Part shown: positions 27,139-37,834 of the stretch, in pieces
Layout of the letters: each line of letters starts with the position of its first letter
Position numbering within the stretch: the stretch's first letter is position 1
Source: Rhodococcus zopfii NBRC 100606 = JCM 9919
GTDB lineage: Bacteria > Actinomycetota > Actinomycetes > Mycobacteriales > Mycobacteriaceae
Direction: 5' to 3'
Length of the DNA: 64,000 nucleotides
Assembly (NCBI RefSeq): GCF_001895025.1
Contig: NZ_BCXI01000041.1
Coordinates: forward strand, 20,064 to 84,063
Notes under the pieces: model-generated
Databases searched by the model: none
Told to the model about the DNA's origin: nothing
Seen by the model: the letters and a program-made list of their open reading frames with translations, nothing else
Position numbers and translations under genes: made by a program

Positions 27139-28764
27139 TCACCCTCGGTCGGCGATGATCCGCGCGATGTTGCGTTCGGCGAGCGCGGCGATCGTCAGCG
27201 ACGGATTCGCCGTGCCGGTGCTGCCCGGGATCAGGGCGCCGTCGACGACGTACAGGCCCCGATGGCCGTGCACACGACCGTACCCGTCGGTGACGTCGCC
27301 CAGGACGGCACCGCCGAGCGGGTGGGCGGTGAACGACGCGTTGACGTCCGGAGCCATCGGCTTCGCGCCCGGCACGGTGCCGCCGGCCGCGGCCATCGCG
27401 TCGTGCACGACGCGCAGCGCGTCGACACTCTCCCGTTCGCCGCCGGCGGGCCAGTTCACGACCGCACGGCCCGCGCCTGCGTCGTAGATGACATCGGCGC
27501 GGCGCGGGTCGAGGGTCATGCCGAGCGAGGCGAGCATGCCGACGTCCTTCGCGGTACCGGCGACGAACCAGTTCTCGAGACTCAGCGGCATCCCGGCCTC
27601 GTCGACGATGCGGGAGGCGGACGGGGCGCCCTGGTCGCCGGCGAACCCGTCGGTGATCGCGAAGGAGCGGACCAGCACGGCGTCGCCGTTGGTGCCCCAG
27701 CCGCGGCCGACGCGCTCGTCGAGGTTCGCCAGCGCGCCGGTGTGACGGGCGCGCAACAGCAGTTCGGTGGTGCCGATCGACCCGGCGCCGAGCACGAGCT
27801 TGTCGCAGGTGAGCGTCTGCGTGCGCAGTACCGCGCCGAAGGGGTCGACGACCTCGACGTCGACGAAATAGCGACCGTCGGGTTCCTGGCCGACGGCGAG
27901 CACGCGGTGCGCGTGGCACACGAGCGCGCGCCCGGTGGCCTCGGCGGCCGGGATGTAGTTCTGCGTCAGATCGAACTTGGCGCCGTTGGAGTTGCCGAGG
28001 TTGCTCTCGCCGGCGATCGCCGAGCGCCGGACCCGACCGGCGAGCTCGTCGCGCACGACGTCCCAGTTCCAGATGCCGTCGATACGGTGCGGGGTGTAGC
28101 CGGCGGCGCGGGCGTCCTCGTCCCACCGGCGCGAGTGCGTGAACTCGGAGGCACCGTAGATGTCGTCGGGCATCGCATCGAGGCGCAGCATCGAACGAAC
28201 CTTCGGATACCAGGTGGAGGTCATCTCGCGGTAGTCGAGCCGCGAGCCGAACACGTGCTCGAAGAAGCGCTGCTCGGGGGCGATCATGACGCCGGTGAAC
28301 ACGACCGAGCCGCCGCCGACCGCGGCCCCGCGCCACACCGACAGGTTCGGGTAGTCGACGACGTCGAGGACACCGGCGAAGTCGTCGCAGATCAGCGGGA
28401 CACCGGTCGGGCCGATGAGCCCCTTGCGGTGATACAGACCGCGACCGTCGGCGAGTAGGTCGGTGGTGAAGATCTCCCGCTGCGGGTCGCGCGGCCAGCG
28501 CAGGCCGCGTTCGAGAACCGTGACGCGGCTGCCGGATTCGGCCAGGCGCAGCGCCGCGGCGCTCGCTCCGAAACCGGATCCGACGACGATGACCTCGGAG
28601 TGGTCGGGTGCGGTGGGGGGAGCGGCGAAGAGTTCGGGCACCAGACGCAGGTAGGTGTCGGACCCCACCGGCAGGGCAGATGCATGCCGGGTGCCGGCGA
28701 GCCCCGGCCCGAACACGGCGGCAGCCGCCAAGGTCGATGCCTGCAGGAAACGACGTCGCTTCAT
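27139..28764 (-). CDS. Tat-exported GMC oxidoreductase, cholesterol oxidase-like
   Basis: This 541-residue flavoprotein begins MKRRRFLQAST, a twin-arginine signal with a following hydrophobic core and Ala-rich cleavage area. The FAD-binding VIVVGSGFGASAAALRLAE lies at about 57-75. The C-terminal HPLGGAVLGD and GSTGTANPSLTIAALAERN segments supply the His and Asn found in bacterial cholesterol oxidases. It probably oxidises sterols or another alcohol outside the cytoplasm. ATG 28764 is chosen. The longer frame would overlap panB. Confidence 0.88.
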   Translation of the reverse strand: MKRRRFLQASTLAAAAVFGPGLAGTRHASALPVGSDTYLRLVPELFAAPPTAPDHSEVIVVGSGFGASAAALRLAESGSRVTVLERGLRWPRDPQREIFTTDLLADGRGLYHRKGLIGPTGVPLICDDFAGVLDVVDYPNLSVWRGAAVGGGSVVFTGVMIAPEQRFFEHVFGSRLDYREMTSTWYPKVRSMLRLDAMPDDIYGASEFTHSRRWDEDARAAGYTPHRIDGIWNWDVVRDELAGRVRRSAIAGESNLGNSNGAKFDLTQNYIPAAEATGRALVCHAHRVLAVGQEPDGRYFVDVEVVDPFGAVLRTQTLTCDKLVLGAGSIGTTELLLRARHTGALANLDERVGRGWGTNGDAVLVRSFAITDGFAGDQGAPSASRIVDEAGMPLSLENWFVAGTAKDVGMLASLGMTLDPRRADVIYDAGAGRAVVNWPAGGERESVDALRVVHDAMAAAGGTVPGAKPMAPDVNASFTAHPLGGAVLGDVTDGYGRVHGHRGLYVVDGALIPGSTGTANPSLTIAALAERNIARIIADRG

Positions 28765-28939
28765 CCCAAATCCCCCACGGATGCCCGGTGATTCCCCCGG
28801 ACGTGACCTCTGGGCCCGCCCGCTACCGGCGGCTACTGTAACCGGCGGACCGCCCGGAGGCCATCCCAGGTGCCGGCCGGACCCGGCCGCCGACGACGGG
28901 TGCCACGGCGGCGCCGCGACACCCGTTCGTGTCGATGGG

Positions 28940-29788
28940 TCAGAAGGAGTGCTCGGGCCCCGGGAACGTGCCCGCGGCGACCTCGGATGCGTAGTCCACT
29001 GCGGCACGGCGCAGTTCGTCGCCGACGTTGCCGAACTTCTTGACGAACTTGGCGGTCCTGCCGCTGGTGTAGCCGGCCATGTCCTGCCACACCAGCACCT
29101 GCGCGTCGCACTCGTTGCCCGCGCCGATACCGACGGTCGGGATGGTCAGCTTGCGGGTGACCTGACCGGCCAGCTCCGCCGGAACCATCTCCATCACGAC
29201 CGAGAACGCACCGGCCTCCTGGACCGCGATCGCGTCGATGACGAGCTGCTCGGCGCCGTCGCCGCGGCCCTGCACCCGGAACCCGCCGAGCGTGTTGACG
29301 GACTGCGGGGTGAAACCGATGTGGGCCTGCACCGGAATGCCGGCCGCGGTGATCGCCGCGATCTGCGGGGCGACCCGTTCGCCGCCCTCGAGCTTCACGG
29401 CGTGGGCGCCGCCCTCCTTCATGAACCGGATCGCAGTCGCCAGCGCCTGTTCGGGGGACGCCTCGTACGAGCCGAACGGCAGGTCTGCGATCACGAGCGC
29501 GTGCGGTGCGCCGCGGACGACGCCGCGGACCAGCGGCAGCATCTCGTCGACGGTGACCGGGACGGTGGTGTCGTAGCCGTAGACGACGTTCGCGGCGGAA
29601 TCGCCGACGAGCAGCACCGGAATGCCTGCATCCTCGAAGACGCGTGCGGACGAGTAGTCGTAGGCGGTCAGCTCGGCCCAGCGTCGGCCTTCGGCCTTCA
29701 TCGCCTGCAGGTGATGCACGCGAGTCTTGCGCTTCGGGGCATCGGGCGCGGCAGCGCCGCCGTACACGGAAGTCATGTTGTCGGACAT
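28940..29788 (-). CDS. panB: 3-methyl-2-oxobutanoate hydroxymethyltransferase
   Basis: This 282-residue enzyme adds a hydroxymethyl group from 5,10-methylene-THF to alpha-ketoisovalerate, the first step of pantothenate synthesis. Signatures include [29 protein letters not shown] (Mg-binding Asp), [17 protein letters not shown] and [15 protein letters not shown] 29788 follows AAAGGGA. Further panB partners (panC, panD) are not adjacent. The position next to a TAP-like hydrolase matches M. tuberculosis Rv2224c-Rv2225. Confidence 0.95.
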   Translation of the reverse strand: MSDNMTSVYGGAAAPDAPKRKTRVHHLQAMKAEGRRWAELTAYDYSSARVFEDAGIPVLLVGDSAANVVYGYDTTVPVTVDEMLPLVRGVVRGAPHALVIADLPFGSYEASPEQALATAIRFMKEGGAHAVKLEGGERVAPQIAAITAAGIPVQAHIGFTPQSVNTLGGFRVQGRGDGAEQLVIDAIAVQEAGAFSVVMEMVPAELAGQVTRKLTIPTVGIGAGNECDAQVLVWQDMAGYTSGRTAKFVKKFGNVGDELRRAAVDYASEVAAGTFPGPEHSF

Positions 29789-29976
29789 CGCTGTCCCTTT
29801 CTGCCTCGAGGCCCGTACGGGTCCCCGGGTTCGGTGATGACGGTCTCGAGTCTGCCACCGTGCGCACCGCGGGTGTACCGGGCCGGTCGGTGCGATTGGT
29901 CACAATCGAGCTCGTCGGAGCCTTGCGTGCGGCTGGTCGCGGCGCCGGCGGCCGGCACGTCGCTAGCATCGCTGCC

Positions 29977-31533
29977 GTGCCGAACCACACCACCGGACTC
30001 CGATCCCGCGTCCTCGCCGGTCTGGCGGTCGCCGGTCTCGCGCTGGCCGCCGCGTGCAGCGCCGAACCGGACACCACGACGGCGCTGCCGGCGGACCCGG
30101 TCGGCGTTCCCGGCGGATTGGAGCGCTTCTACGAGCAGCCGGTGACGTGGGAGTCCTGCGCGGACTACGGCGCCGACGGCAGCTACCTCGAGCGCGAGGG
30201 CGCGCAGTGTGCGCGCGTCACCGTTCCCCTCGACTACGACGACCCGGACGGCGCGACCGCCAGGATCGCGATCTCCCGCATGCCTGCGAGCGGCGACAGG
30301 ATCGGATCCATGCTGGTCAACCCGGGTGGGCCGGGAGCGTCCGGTCTCGGTATGGCCACTGTTGCCACGTCCACCGAACTCGCGGACCGCTTCGACGGGA
30401 TCGGATTCGATCCGCGGGGCGTCGGCGAGTCCGAACCTGCGGTGCGCTGCCTGACCGACGCGGAGGCCGACGCGGAGCGGGCCCTCGATGACGGTGACAT
30501 GACCCCCGAGGGCATCGCCGCGAGCGAGAAGCGCAACCGGGAGTATGCCGACGCGTGCGCCGAGCGGTCCGGCATCGACCTGCTCGCCCACGTCGGTACC
30601 CGCGAAGTGGTTCGCGACATGGACGTCATCCGCGGTGTGTTGCGCGACGAGAAGATGACCTACCTGGGCTTCTCGTACGGCACTCGGTTGGGCACGGCGT
30701 ATGCCGAAACGTTCCCGGACCGGGTCCGCGCCCTCGTCCTCGACGGCGCACTCGACCCCGAGCAGGAGCCCGTCGAGGAGGTGGTGCTGCAGGCCGCCGG
30801 ATTCCAGAGGGCGTTCGACGCGTTCGCCGAGGATTGCGCCGGCTACGACACCTGCGCGCTCGGCGACGATCCGACGCAGGCGGTCGCGCGGTTCCGGGCG
30901 CTGGTGGATCCGCTGATCGCCGCCCCGGCCCGCACCACGGATCCGCGTGGGCTCAGCCATCGGGATGCGATCACCGGTGTGCAGCAAGCCCTGTACTCGC
31001 CGAGCCTGTGGGGGTCGCTGCGCGGCGGCTTGAAGTCGCTGGCCGACGGCAACGGCGACACGCTGCTGTTGCTGGCCGACATGTACGAGGGCCGGGGTGA
31101 GGACGGCACCTACAGCAACATCAACGACGCGTTCAACGCGATCCGGTGCGTCGACGACCCGCGGATCACCGACCGGGCCGTGGCCGGGGAGGCCGACACG
31201 CGGTTCCGGGAGGTCGCGCCGTTCCTCGACGACGGCCGCGGAACCGGGCAGTCGGCGCTGGATCTGTGCGCGTTCTGGCCCGTGCCGAACACCGGCGAGC
31301 CGCACACACCGGACGTCCCGGGGCTGCCTCCGGTGCTGGTCGTTTCGACCACCGAGGACCCCGCGACCCCCTATCAGGCCGGGGTGGATCTGGCTCGTCA
31401 GCTCGGCGGCGCGCTCATCAGTTTCACCGGAACCCAGCACACCGTGGTTCTCGACGGGGAGCGGTGCGTCGACGAGCCGGTGATCCGATATCTGGTGTCG
31501 CTCGACGTGCCGGAAACCGACCCGCACTGCTGA
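29977..31533 (+). CDS. TAP-like alpha/beta-hydrolase lipoprotein (CaeA/Hip1, SlpD type)
   Basis: This protein of about 518 residues has a lipoprotein signal (LALAAACSAEP, Cys near residue 26) and a tripeptidyl aminopeptidase-like serine hydrolase domain. NPGGPGASG forms the oxyanion loop, GFSYGTRLG carries Ser233, and the acid and base lie in STTEDPATPY and GTQHTVV. Relatives Rv2223c and Rv2224c are cell-envelope proteases/esterases. Only one copy is seen here. The start at GTG 29977 sits about 10 bases from a TAGCAT, so the mRNA may be leaderless. Confidence 0.88.
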   Translation: MPNHTTGLRSRVLAGLAVAGLALAAACSAEPDTTTALPADPVGVPGGLERFYEQPVTWESCADYGADGSYLEREGAQCARVTVPLDYDDPDGATARIAISRMPASGDRIGSMLVNPGGPGASGLGMATVATSTELADRFDGIGFDPRGVGESEPAVRCLTDAEADAERALDDGDMTPEGIAASEKRNREYADACAERSGIDLLAHVGTREVVRDMDVIRGVLRDEKMTYLGFSYGTRLGTAYAETFPDRVRALVLDGALDPEQEPVEEVVLQAAGFQRAFDAFAEDCAGYDTCALGDDPTQAVARFRALVDPLIAAPARTTDPRGLSHRDAITGVQQALYSPSLWGSLRGGLKSLADGNGDTLLLLADMYEGRGEDGTYSNINDAFNAIRCVDDPRITDRAVAGEADTRFREVAPFLDDGRGTGQSALDLCAFWPVPNTGEPHTPDVPGLPPVLVVSTTEDPATPYQAGVDLARQLGGALISFTGTQHTVVLDGERCVDEPVIRYLVSLDVPETDPHC

Positions 31534-31578
31534 TCCGTAGCGGGTGTGAGCGACACGCCGCAGCGATAACTCGCGGAT

Positions 31579-31594
31579 GTAACACGGAGTTAAC
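31579..31594 (+). promoter_or_regulatory. Candidate GlnR site upstream of glnA2
   Basis: GTAAC, 6 bases, then TTAAC lies about 25-40 bases before the glnA2 ATG. The first half fits the actinobacterial GlnR box (GTNAC-N6-GNAAC), while the second differs at one position. It is weaker than the site upstream of glnA1. Confidence 0.4.
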
Positions 31595-31617
31595 TCCCGG
31601 TGCCTAGTCTCGCCCCT

Positions 31618-32955
31618 ATGGATCGCCAGAAGGAGTTCGTGCTCCGCACCCTCGAAGAGCGCGACATTCGGTTCGTGCGCCTGTGGTTCACCGACGTCGT
31701 GGGCACACTCAAATCCGTGGCGATCGCGCCGGCCGAACTCGAAGGGGCCTTCGAGGAGGGCATCGGGTTCGACGGCTCGGCCATCGAGGGCTTCTCCCGC
31801 ATCTCCGAGGCCGACATGGTCGCGCGCCCCGACGCCACGACCTTCCAGGTGCTGCCGTGGATGGACGATCGGGGCCATCAGTACTCGGCGCGGATGTTCT
31901 GCGACATCACCATGCCCGACGGCACCCCGAGCTGGGCGGACCCGCGGCACGTGCTGCGTCGACAGCTCAACAAGGCCTCCGATCTGGGTTTCAGCTGCTA
32001 CGTGCATCCCGAGATCGAGTTCTTCCTCGTCGAGAACGGTGAGCCGGGCGCGCTGCCGGTCCCCGCCGACGACGGCGGCTACTTCGACCAGTCCGTGCAC
32101 CGTTCGGCCCCGCACTTCCGCCGGCACGCGATCGACGCGCTCGAATCGATGGGTATCTCGGTCGAATTCAGCCACCACGAGACCGCGCCGGGTCAGCAGG
32201 AGATCGACCTGCGCTACGCCGACGCGCTGTCGATGGCCGACAACGTCATGACGTTCCGCTACGTGGTCAAGGAGATCGCGATGGCGGAGGGTGTGCGCGC
32301 GACCTTCATGCCGAAACCGTTCCGTGAGCACGCCGGTTCCGCGATGCACACGCACATGAGCCTGTTCGAGGGCGAGAACAACGCCTTCCACGACCCGGAC
32401 GATCCGCTGCAGCTCTCCGCGACCGGCAAGGCGTTCATCGCCGGAATTCTCGAGCACTCCAATGAGATCAGCGCCGTCACCAACCAGTGGGTGAACTCCT
32501 ACAAGCGCATCGTGCACGGCGGGGAAGCCCCCACCGCCGCGTGCTGGGGCCCGTCGAACCGTTCGGCGCTGGTGCGTGTGCCGATGTACACCCCGAACAA
32601 GGCGTCCTCGCGTCGCGTCGAGATCCGCACCCCGGACTCCGCCTGCAACCCGTACCTGACGTTCGCGGTTCTGCTGGCGGCCGGCCTGCGCGGCATCGAG
32701 AAGGGTTACGAGCTCGCACCCGAGGCAGAGGACGACGTGTGGGCGCTGAGCTCCGCCGAGCGTCGCGCGATGGGATACCGGGAGCTGCCGACCGATCTCG
32801 ACATCGCCCTGAGGGAGATGGAGCGGTCCGAACTGGTCGCCGAGGCGCTCGGTGAGCACGTGTTCGACTACTTCCTGCGCAACAAGTGGCGGGAATGGGA
32901 AAACTACCGCAGCCAGGTCACCCCGTTCGAGCTGGAGCAGTACCTGGGCCTGTAG
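31618..32955 (+). CDS. glnA2: Glutamine synthetase, GlnA2 type
   Basis: This 445-residue glutamine synthetase-family enzyme has the substrate-binding GFDGSAIEGF, the metal motif EIEFFLV, HHETAPGQQEIDLRY, FMPKPFREHAGSAMHTHMS and NRSALVRVP. The position matching the adenylylated Tyr of GlnA1 is Trp375 (DDVWALSSAE), so GlnE cannot modify it. In mycobacteria GlnA2 is not essential and has weak or altered activity. It is immediately followed by glnE. A TAGTCT close to the ATG suggests a leaderless transcript. Confidence 0.94.
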   Translation: MDRQKEFVLRTLEERDIRFVRLWFTDVVGTLKSVAIAPAELEGAFEEGIGFDGSAIEGFSRISEADMVARPDATTFQVLPWMDDRGHQYSARMFCDITMPDGTPSWADPRHVLRRQLNKASDLGFSCYVHPEIEFFLVENGEPGALPVPADDGGYFDQSVHRSAPHFRRHAIDALESMGISVEFSHHETAPGQQEIDLRYADALSMADNVMTFRYVVKEIAMAEGVRATFMPKPFREHAGSAMHTHMSLFEGENNAFHDPDDPLQLSATGKAFIAGILEHSNEISAVTNQWVNSYKRIVHGGEAPTAACWGPSNRSALVRVPMYTPNKASSRRVEIRTPDSACNPYLTFAVLLAAGLRGIEKGYELAPEAEDDVWALSSAERRAMGYRELPTDLDIALREMERSELVAEALGEHVFDYFLRNKWREWENYRSQVTPFELEQYLGL

Positions 32956-33042
32956 GCGGCGTGAGAGAGTGAATGGCGTGCGGTCGCGGGCAGCGGTAGA
33001 GGTCGAGACGGAACCGGTCGGAAACGAGCCGGGGGTGGGTGC

Positions 33043-36000
33043 GTGGTGAAACCGCCGCCCGCCCGCTCCGCGATTCCGGGGCCGGGCCGGCTCGGGCTCG
33101 TCGAGCGCACCGCCGCCGCGGAACTCGAACAGCTCGCCTGGAACGACACCGACAGCATCGAACTGCTGTGGTCGCTGTCGCGGGCACCGAACGCCGACCT
33201 CGCGTTGCGGACCCTCGCGCGACTGCAGGAAGCGCTCGGGGAGGCCGAATGGGCCGAACTCGACGCCGCGCTGCGGATCGACAAGGGATTGCGGGGACGA
33301 CTTTTCGCGTTGCTGGGTGCGTCCGCGGCGCTCGGCGATCACGTCGTCGCCCATCCGGACCGCTGGAGGATGCTGGCCGGGAAGCTGGAACTGCCGGACC
33401 GGCACACGTTCACGGCCCGCATGCTGGATTGCGTCGAAGCGGTCGCCGGACCCGGAGGTGGCGACAACCCACTGGTCCATCGGGCCGGGATCACCGGTCC
33501 GGCCGCGATCCCGGCGCTGCGCACCTGTTACCGCGATCAGCTGATGCTCATCGCCGCAGCGGATCTGGCGGCGACCGTGGAGAACGAGCCGGTGCTGCCG
33601 TATCTCGAGGTGGGCAACAAGCTCGCCGATCTCGCCGACGCGGCGCTGACCGCGGCGCTGGCTGTCGCGGTCGGCACGGTCGTTCCCGACGGGCCGTGCC
33701 CGGTCGACATCGCGGTCATCGCGATGGGCAAATGCGGTGCGCGCGAACTGAACTATGTCAGCGACGTCGATGTCGTGTTCGTGGCCGAGCCCGCCGATGC
33801 CCGCGCGAGCCGCATCGCCGGGGAGATGATGCGGATCGGCACGGCGGCGTTCTTCGAAGTCGACGCGGCGCTGCGGCCCGAAGGCAAACGCGGCGAACTG
33901 GTCCGCACCCTCGACTCGCACATCGCGTACTACACCCGCTGGGCCAAGACGTGGGAGTTCCAGGCGCTGCTCAAAGCCCGGCCGATGACCGGCGATCTGG
34001 AACTGGGCCGCCGCTACATCGAGGCACTGAGCCCGATGGTGTGGATCGCCTCCGAACGCGAGGCGTTCGTGCCGGAGGTGCAGGCGATGCGCCGGCGCGT
34101 CGAGGAACTCGTGCCCGCGGAGCTGCGGGAACGCGAACTCAAGCTCGGACGCGGGAGCCTCCGCGACGTCGAGTTCGCCGTCCAGCTCCTGCAACTCGTG
34201 CACGGCCGCGCCGACGAGTCGTTGCGGGTGCCCAACACGGTCGAAGCGTTGTCCGCGCTCGCGGACGGCGGATATGTCGGGCGCGACGACGCGGCGAACC
34301 TGCGGGCGTCGTACGAGTTCCTGCGACTGCTCGAACACCGGTTGCAGTTGCAGAAGCTCAAGCGCACGCACACCCTGCCGCCCGCCGACGACCGGGAGGC
34401 GCTGCGCTGGCTGGCGCGTGCTGCACACATGCGGCCGGACGGGCGCAACGACGCGCTCGGCGTGCTCGAGGCGGAGATCAAACGGAATTCGGCGCGGGTA
34501 CGCAAACTGCACGCCAAGCTGTTCTACCGTCCGCTGCTCGAATCCGTGACGCGTATCGACGCGGAGGCGCTGAGGCTGTCCCCGGAAGGTGCGGTCCGGC
34601 AACTCGCGGCGCTCGGCTACAGCGCACCGGAACACGCGCTCGGGCACCTGACCGCCCTGTCCGGAGGCGCCTCCCGCAAGGCGCGGATCCAGGCGCTGAT
34701 TCTTCCGCAGCTGCTCGAATCACTCGGCGACACAGTCGATCCCGATGCCGGATTGCTGGCGTACCGGCGTCTGTCCGATGCGATGTACAACGCGGTGTGG
34801 TTCCTGCGGACGCTGCGCGACGAGCCGTCGGTCGCCGAACGGTTGATGACGGTGCTCGGTTCGTCCGCGTTCGTGCCGGACCTGCTCATCAACGCCCCCG
34901 ACGTGGTGCGGTTGTTCGCCGACGGCGCGAACGGGCCGCGTCTGCTCGAACCGCAACCCGAGGAGGTCGCCAAGGCGATCGTCACGTCGTCGGCGCGGTA
35001 CGACGATCCGGTGCGCGCGATCGCGGCGGCCCGATCGCTGCGACGCGCGGAACTCGCCCGCGTCGCGAGCGCCGACATCCTCGGCATGCTCGACGTTCCG
35101 GAGGTGTGCCGGGCCTTGTCGAGCGTGTGGTCCGCGGTGCTCGAGGCGGCGCTGGCCGCGGTGGTCCGTGCGTCCGTGCAGAAACAGGGCCCGGCGCCGG
35201 CGCGCATGGCGGTGATCGGCATGGGCAGGCTCGGCGGTGCCGAACTCGGCTACGGCTCCGACGCGGACGTGCTGTTCGTGTGCGAACCACTGCCGGACGC
35301 CGACGAAACCGTGGCCGTGAAATGGTCCGTCCAGATCGCCGAGCAGGTCCGCAAGCTGCTCGGCGCACCGAGCACCGATCCGCCGCTCGAGGTGGATACG
35401 GGTCTACGGCCGGAGGGCCGTAGCGGACCGATGGTGCGCACGCTCGGCTCGTACCAGGCGTACTACGCGCAGTGGGCGCAGGCGTGGGAGGTGCAGGCGT
35501 TGCTGCGGGCGCATCCCGTCGCGGGCGACCCGGATCTCGGCGCGCGGTTCCTGCAGATGATCGACGCGGTGCGTTATCCGGCGGGTGGGGTGTCGCAGGT
35601 TGCGGTGCGCGAAATCCGGCGGATCAAGGCGCGTGTCGACTCGGAGCGGCTGCCGCGCGGTGCGGACCCCGCGACGCACACCAAACTCGGTCGCGGCGGT
35701 CTGGCGGACATCGAATGGACGGTGCAGTTGCTGCAGTTGCAGCACGCCGATCGGATTCCCGCCTTGCACAACACCTCGACGCTCGAGACGCTCGATGCGA
35801 TCGGTGCCGCCGAGCTGGTCGGCGAGGAGGACGTCGCGTTGCTGCGGGAGGCCTGGATCACGGCGACCCGTGCCCGCAATGCGCTCGTGCTGGTGCGGGG
35901 TAAACCCACCGATCAACTCCCCGGCCCGGGCAAGGTGCTGACGGCCGTGGCGCGGGTCGCGGGATGGACCGGGGACGCCTCGGAATTTCGGGACCACTAC

Positions 36001-36117
36001 TTGCGGGTCACCCGGCGTGCCCGGGCCGTCGTCGAGCGGGTCTTCTGGGGCACCGAACACGGGCACAGCGGCGGGACCGAGAGCGGATACGGCAGCGCGT
36101 ACGGGTACGACGGCTGA
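33043..36117 (+). CDS. glnE: Bifunctional glutamine synthetase adenylyltransferase/deadenylase
   Basis: This 1024-residue enzyme has two nucleotidyltransferase domains. The N-terminal adenylyl-removing domain carries [18 protein letters not shown] near residue 228. The C-terminal transferase domain carries [18 protein letters not shown] near 726. Each is followed by a helical bundle. It adds AMP to, or removes it from, the regulatory Tyr of GlnA1 in response to nitrogen status. Length and motifs are normal. The start GTG 33043 is in a GTGGTG pair. Its stop directly abuts the convergent GntR gene. Confidence 0.95.
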   Translation: MVKPPPARSAIPGPGRLGLVERTAAAELEQLAWNDTDSIELLWSLSRAPNADLALRTLARLQEALGEAEWAELDAALRIDKGLRGRLFALLGASAALGDHVVAHPDRWRMLAGKLELPDRHTFTARMLDCVEAVAGPGGGDNPLVHRAGITGPAAIPALRTCYRDQLMLIAAADLAATVENEPVLPYLEVGNKLADLADAALTAALAVAVGTVVPDGPCPVDIAVIAMGKCGARELNYVSDVDVVFVAEPADARASRIAGEMMRIGTAAFFEVDAALRPEGKRGELVRTLDSHIAYYTRWAKTWEFQALLKARPMTGDLELGRRYIEALSPMVWIASEREAFVPEVQAMRRRVEELVPAELRERELKLGRGSLRDVEFAVQLLQLVHGRADESLRVPNTVEALSALADGGYVGRDDAANLRASYEFLRLLEHRLQLQKLKRTHTLPPADDREALRWLARAAHMRPDGRNDALGVLEAEIKRNSARVRKLHAKLFYRPLLESVTRIDAEALRLSPEGAVRQLAALGYSAPEHALGHLTALSGGASRKARIQALILPQLLESLGDTVDPDAGLLAYRRLSDAMYNAVWFLRTLRDEPSVAERLMTVLGSSAFVPDLLINAPDVVRLFADGANGPRLLEPQPEEVAKAIVTSSARYDDPVRAIAAARSLRRAELARVASADILGMLDVPEVCRALSSVWSAVLEAALAAVVRASVQKQGPAPARMAVIGMGRLGGAELGYGSDADVLFVCEPLPDADETVAVKWSVQIAEQVRKLLGAPSTDPPLEVDTGLRPEGRSGPMVRTLGSYQAYYAQWAQAWEVQALLRAHPVAGDPDLGARFLQMIDAVRYPAGGVSQVAVREIRRIKARVDSERLPRGADPATHTKLGRGGLADIEWTVQLLQLQHADRIPALHNTSTLETLDAIGAAELVGEEDVALLREAWITATRARNALVLVRGKPTDQLPGPGKVLTAVARVAGWTGDASEFRDHYLRVTRRARAVVERVFWGTEHGHSGGTESGYGSAYGYDG

Positions 36118-36807
36118 TCAGCTCTGCGCGAACAGGCGGATCCGCTGCTCGCGGCTGCGTTCGAGGTGCGCGCGCATGTGCTCACGCGCGGCGGTCTCGT
36201 CGCGTGCGCGCAGCGCGACCAGGATCTGCTCGTGCTCGGCGTTGAGCAGATCGGGTTCGCCGTAGTTCGACGGCGGGCCGGAGTCGTAGATGCGCAGCTG
36301 GGTGGTCAAGCGCACCAGTAGTGCGGTGATGGTCGAGTTGTGCGCGGCCTGCCACAGGGCTTCGTGGAAGCGGAAGTTTCCGCCGCGCACGTCGGCGTCG
36401 TCGGTTGCAGCGCAACAGAATCCGTGGAGCTGTTCGAGCCGTGCCAGGTCGAGTTCGGTGTGCCGGATCGCGGCGGCGCCGGCGGCTTCGGATTCGAGCG
36501 CGACGCGCGCGGCGTAGATCTCGATGACGTCCTCGGCGGTGCCGGAGCGCACCCGGAAGCCGCGGGTTGCCCGTTCGAGTAATCCGTCGTGGGCGAGCCA
36601 GTTCAGTGCCTCGCGGATGGGGGTGCGAGAGGCGCCGTAGGTCTCGCTGAGTTGGGTTTCGTGCAACGCGGCACCGCGGGGAAATTTTCCGGCGAGGATG
36701 TCCGCGCGCAGACGCAGGTACTGCTTCGACGTCTGGTCGTCGCGTCCGGTCGGTGGCTCTGTGAGCAGGGAACCGGTGGGGTCCGCGGTGGTGTCGCCGT
36801 GGGTCAT
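36118..36807 (-). CDS. GntR-family regulator with FCD domain
   Basis: This 229-residue regulator has an N-terminal winged helix (about 30-95, with ETYGASRTPIREALNWLAHDGLLE) and a C-terminal FCD helical ligand domain whose metal-binding acids and histidines are plausible (NFRFHEALWQAAHN, EHEQILVALRARD). It is divergent from a rhodanese-ThiM-LLM operon, which it probably represses. FCD regulators usually respond to carboxylic acids. The effector is unknown. Confidence 0.92.
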   Translation of the reverse strand: MTHGDTTADPTGSLLTEPPTGRDDQTSKQYLRLRADILAGKFPRGAALHETQLSETYGASRTPIREALNWLAHDGLLERATRGFRVRSGTAEDVIEIYAARVALESEAAGAAAIRHTELDLARLEQLHGFCCAATDDADVRGGNFRFHEALWQAAHNSTITALLVRLTTQLRIYDSGPPSNYGEPDLLNAEHEQILVALRARDETAAREHMRAHLERSREQRIRLFAQS

Positions 36808-36835
36808 GGATCCGATTATGCCATCGACGACATTC

Positions 36836-36858
36836 GAATACTTGCGTATACGTTATTC
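36836..36858. promoter_or_regulatory. Candidate GntR operator in the divergent promoter
   Basis: GAATA and TATTC flank an 8-base perfect palindrome CGTATACG (36845-36852) between the GntR gene and the sulfurtransferase start. The AT-rich spacing and GTATAC core resemble FCD-type operators. TTGCGT and TAGCGT with 17 bases between overlap it and would start the rhodanese transcript almost at its GTG. Confidence 0.5.
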
Positions 36859-36877
36859 GTCGTTTAGCGTCGCTGCG

Positions 36878-37774
36878 GTGAGTGGCGACAGGCGAGATGT
36901 ACTGATCAGCGCCGAGGACCTGGCCCGGAATCCCGGTGCCTATGCGATCCTCGACGCGACCGTGTCGTTCCCGAAGCCGCGCTTCGACGGCGACTACCGG
37001 CCCGAATGCGGTTTCGCGGAATGGGAACGGGCCCACATTCCCGGTTCGGTCCACGCGGATCTGCTCGTCGACTTCAGCGCCGCCGACGCGAAGCTGCACT
37101 TCTCCCGCCCGGCACCCGAACAGCTTGCGAACGCTCTCGCGAAGCTCGGTGTCGCACCCGGTACCGAGATCGTGGTGTACGACCAGGGCGCGAACACCTG
37201 GTCCGCGCGCCTGTGGTGGATGCTGCGCAACATCGGGATCGCCGCGCGCGTTCTCGACGGCGGGTTCGAGCGCTGGGTCGCACTCGGCCTGCCGGTCGAA
37301 ACCGGGGCCGGTGACCGGCGGCCGGCGGTGGATCCGTACGCGGCGCCGACCGACCGCGGACTGTGGCGCGACCGCGACGACGTCCTCGCTGTGAGCGCGG
37401 GGGAGGCTTCCGGCACGCTGGTGTGCGCGCTGGACCCGGAGCAGTTCGCGGGCACCGCAACCACCCGGTATTCGCGGCGCGGACACATTCCGGGCAGTCG
37501 CAACCTGCCGGCCAAGAGTCTGCTCGACGGCGGGCTGCTGCGTCCGGTCGTGACGGTGTCGGCGCACGTCGATGCGGTGCTCGGCGACGCGGAGCGTCCC
37601 GTGATCCTGTACTGCGGCGGCGGTGTGTCGGCGTGCCTGGTCGCGCTTGCCCTGGTCCGCGCCGGACTCGACGAACCGGCCGTGTACGACGGGTCGCTCG
37701 AGGAATGGACGGCGGATCCCGCGCTGCCGATGGTTTCCGCCGCAATCGAAGTGGATCGGGAGGGCAACGCATGA
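36878..37774 (+). CDS. Tandem-rhodanese sulfurtransferase (thiosulfate/3-mercaptopyruvate type)
   Basis: This 298-residue protein has two rhodanese domains. The first (about 8-135) has no catalytic Cys in its loop (VVYDQGANTWSARL). The second (about 160-290) has Cys246 in LYCGGGVSACLVAL, as usual for active tandem enzymes. It would move sulfane sulfur from thiosulfate or mercaptopyruvate to a thiol acceptor. It heads a cluster with thiM and an LLM monooxygenase, so it may handle sulfur released from a thiazole or sulfonate. Confidence 0.9.
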   Translation: MSGDRRDVLISAEDLARNPGAYAILDATVSFPKPRFDGDYRPECGFAEWERAHIPGSVHADLLVDFSAADAKLHFSRPAPEQLANALAKLGVAPGTEIVVYDQGANTWSARLWWMLRNIGIAARVLDGGFERWVALGLPVETGAGDRRPAVDPYAAPTDRGLWRDRDDVLAVSAGEASGTLVCALDPEQFAGTATTRYSRRGHIPGSRNLPAKSLLDGGLLRPVVTVSAHVDAVLGDAERPVILYCGGGVSACLVALALVRAGLDEPAVYDGSLEEWTADPALPMVSAAIEVDREGNA

Positions 37775-37834
37775 CGCGATGTCCCCGCCCCTGACCGACC
37801 CGACCCTGACTTCCCCTCTCCGACAGGAACTTCT

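Noticed and set aside
29773..34647. A 1624-codon minus-strand open frame opposite the hydrolase, glnA2 and glnE.
   Set aside because: It spans three well-supported plus-strand genes. Long antisense frames are expected in high-GC DNA, and its composition shows no protein-like domains.
37775..37834. A TPP riboswitch ahead of thiM.
   Set aside because: The gap is only 60 bases and lacks the CUGAGA and downstream thi-box core.
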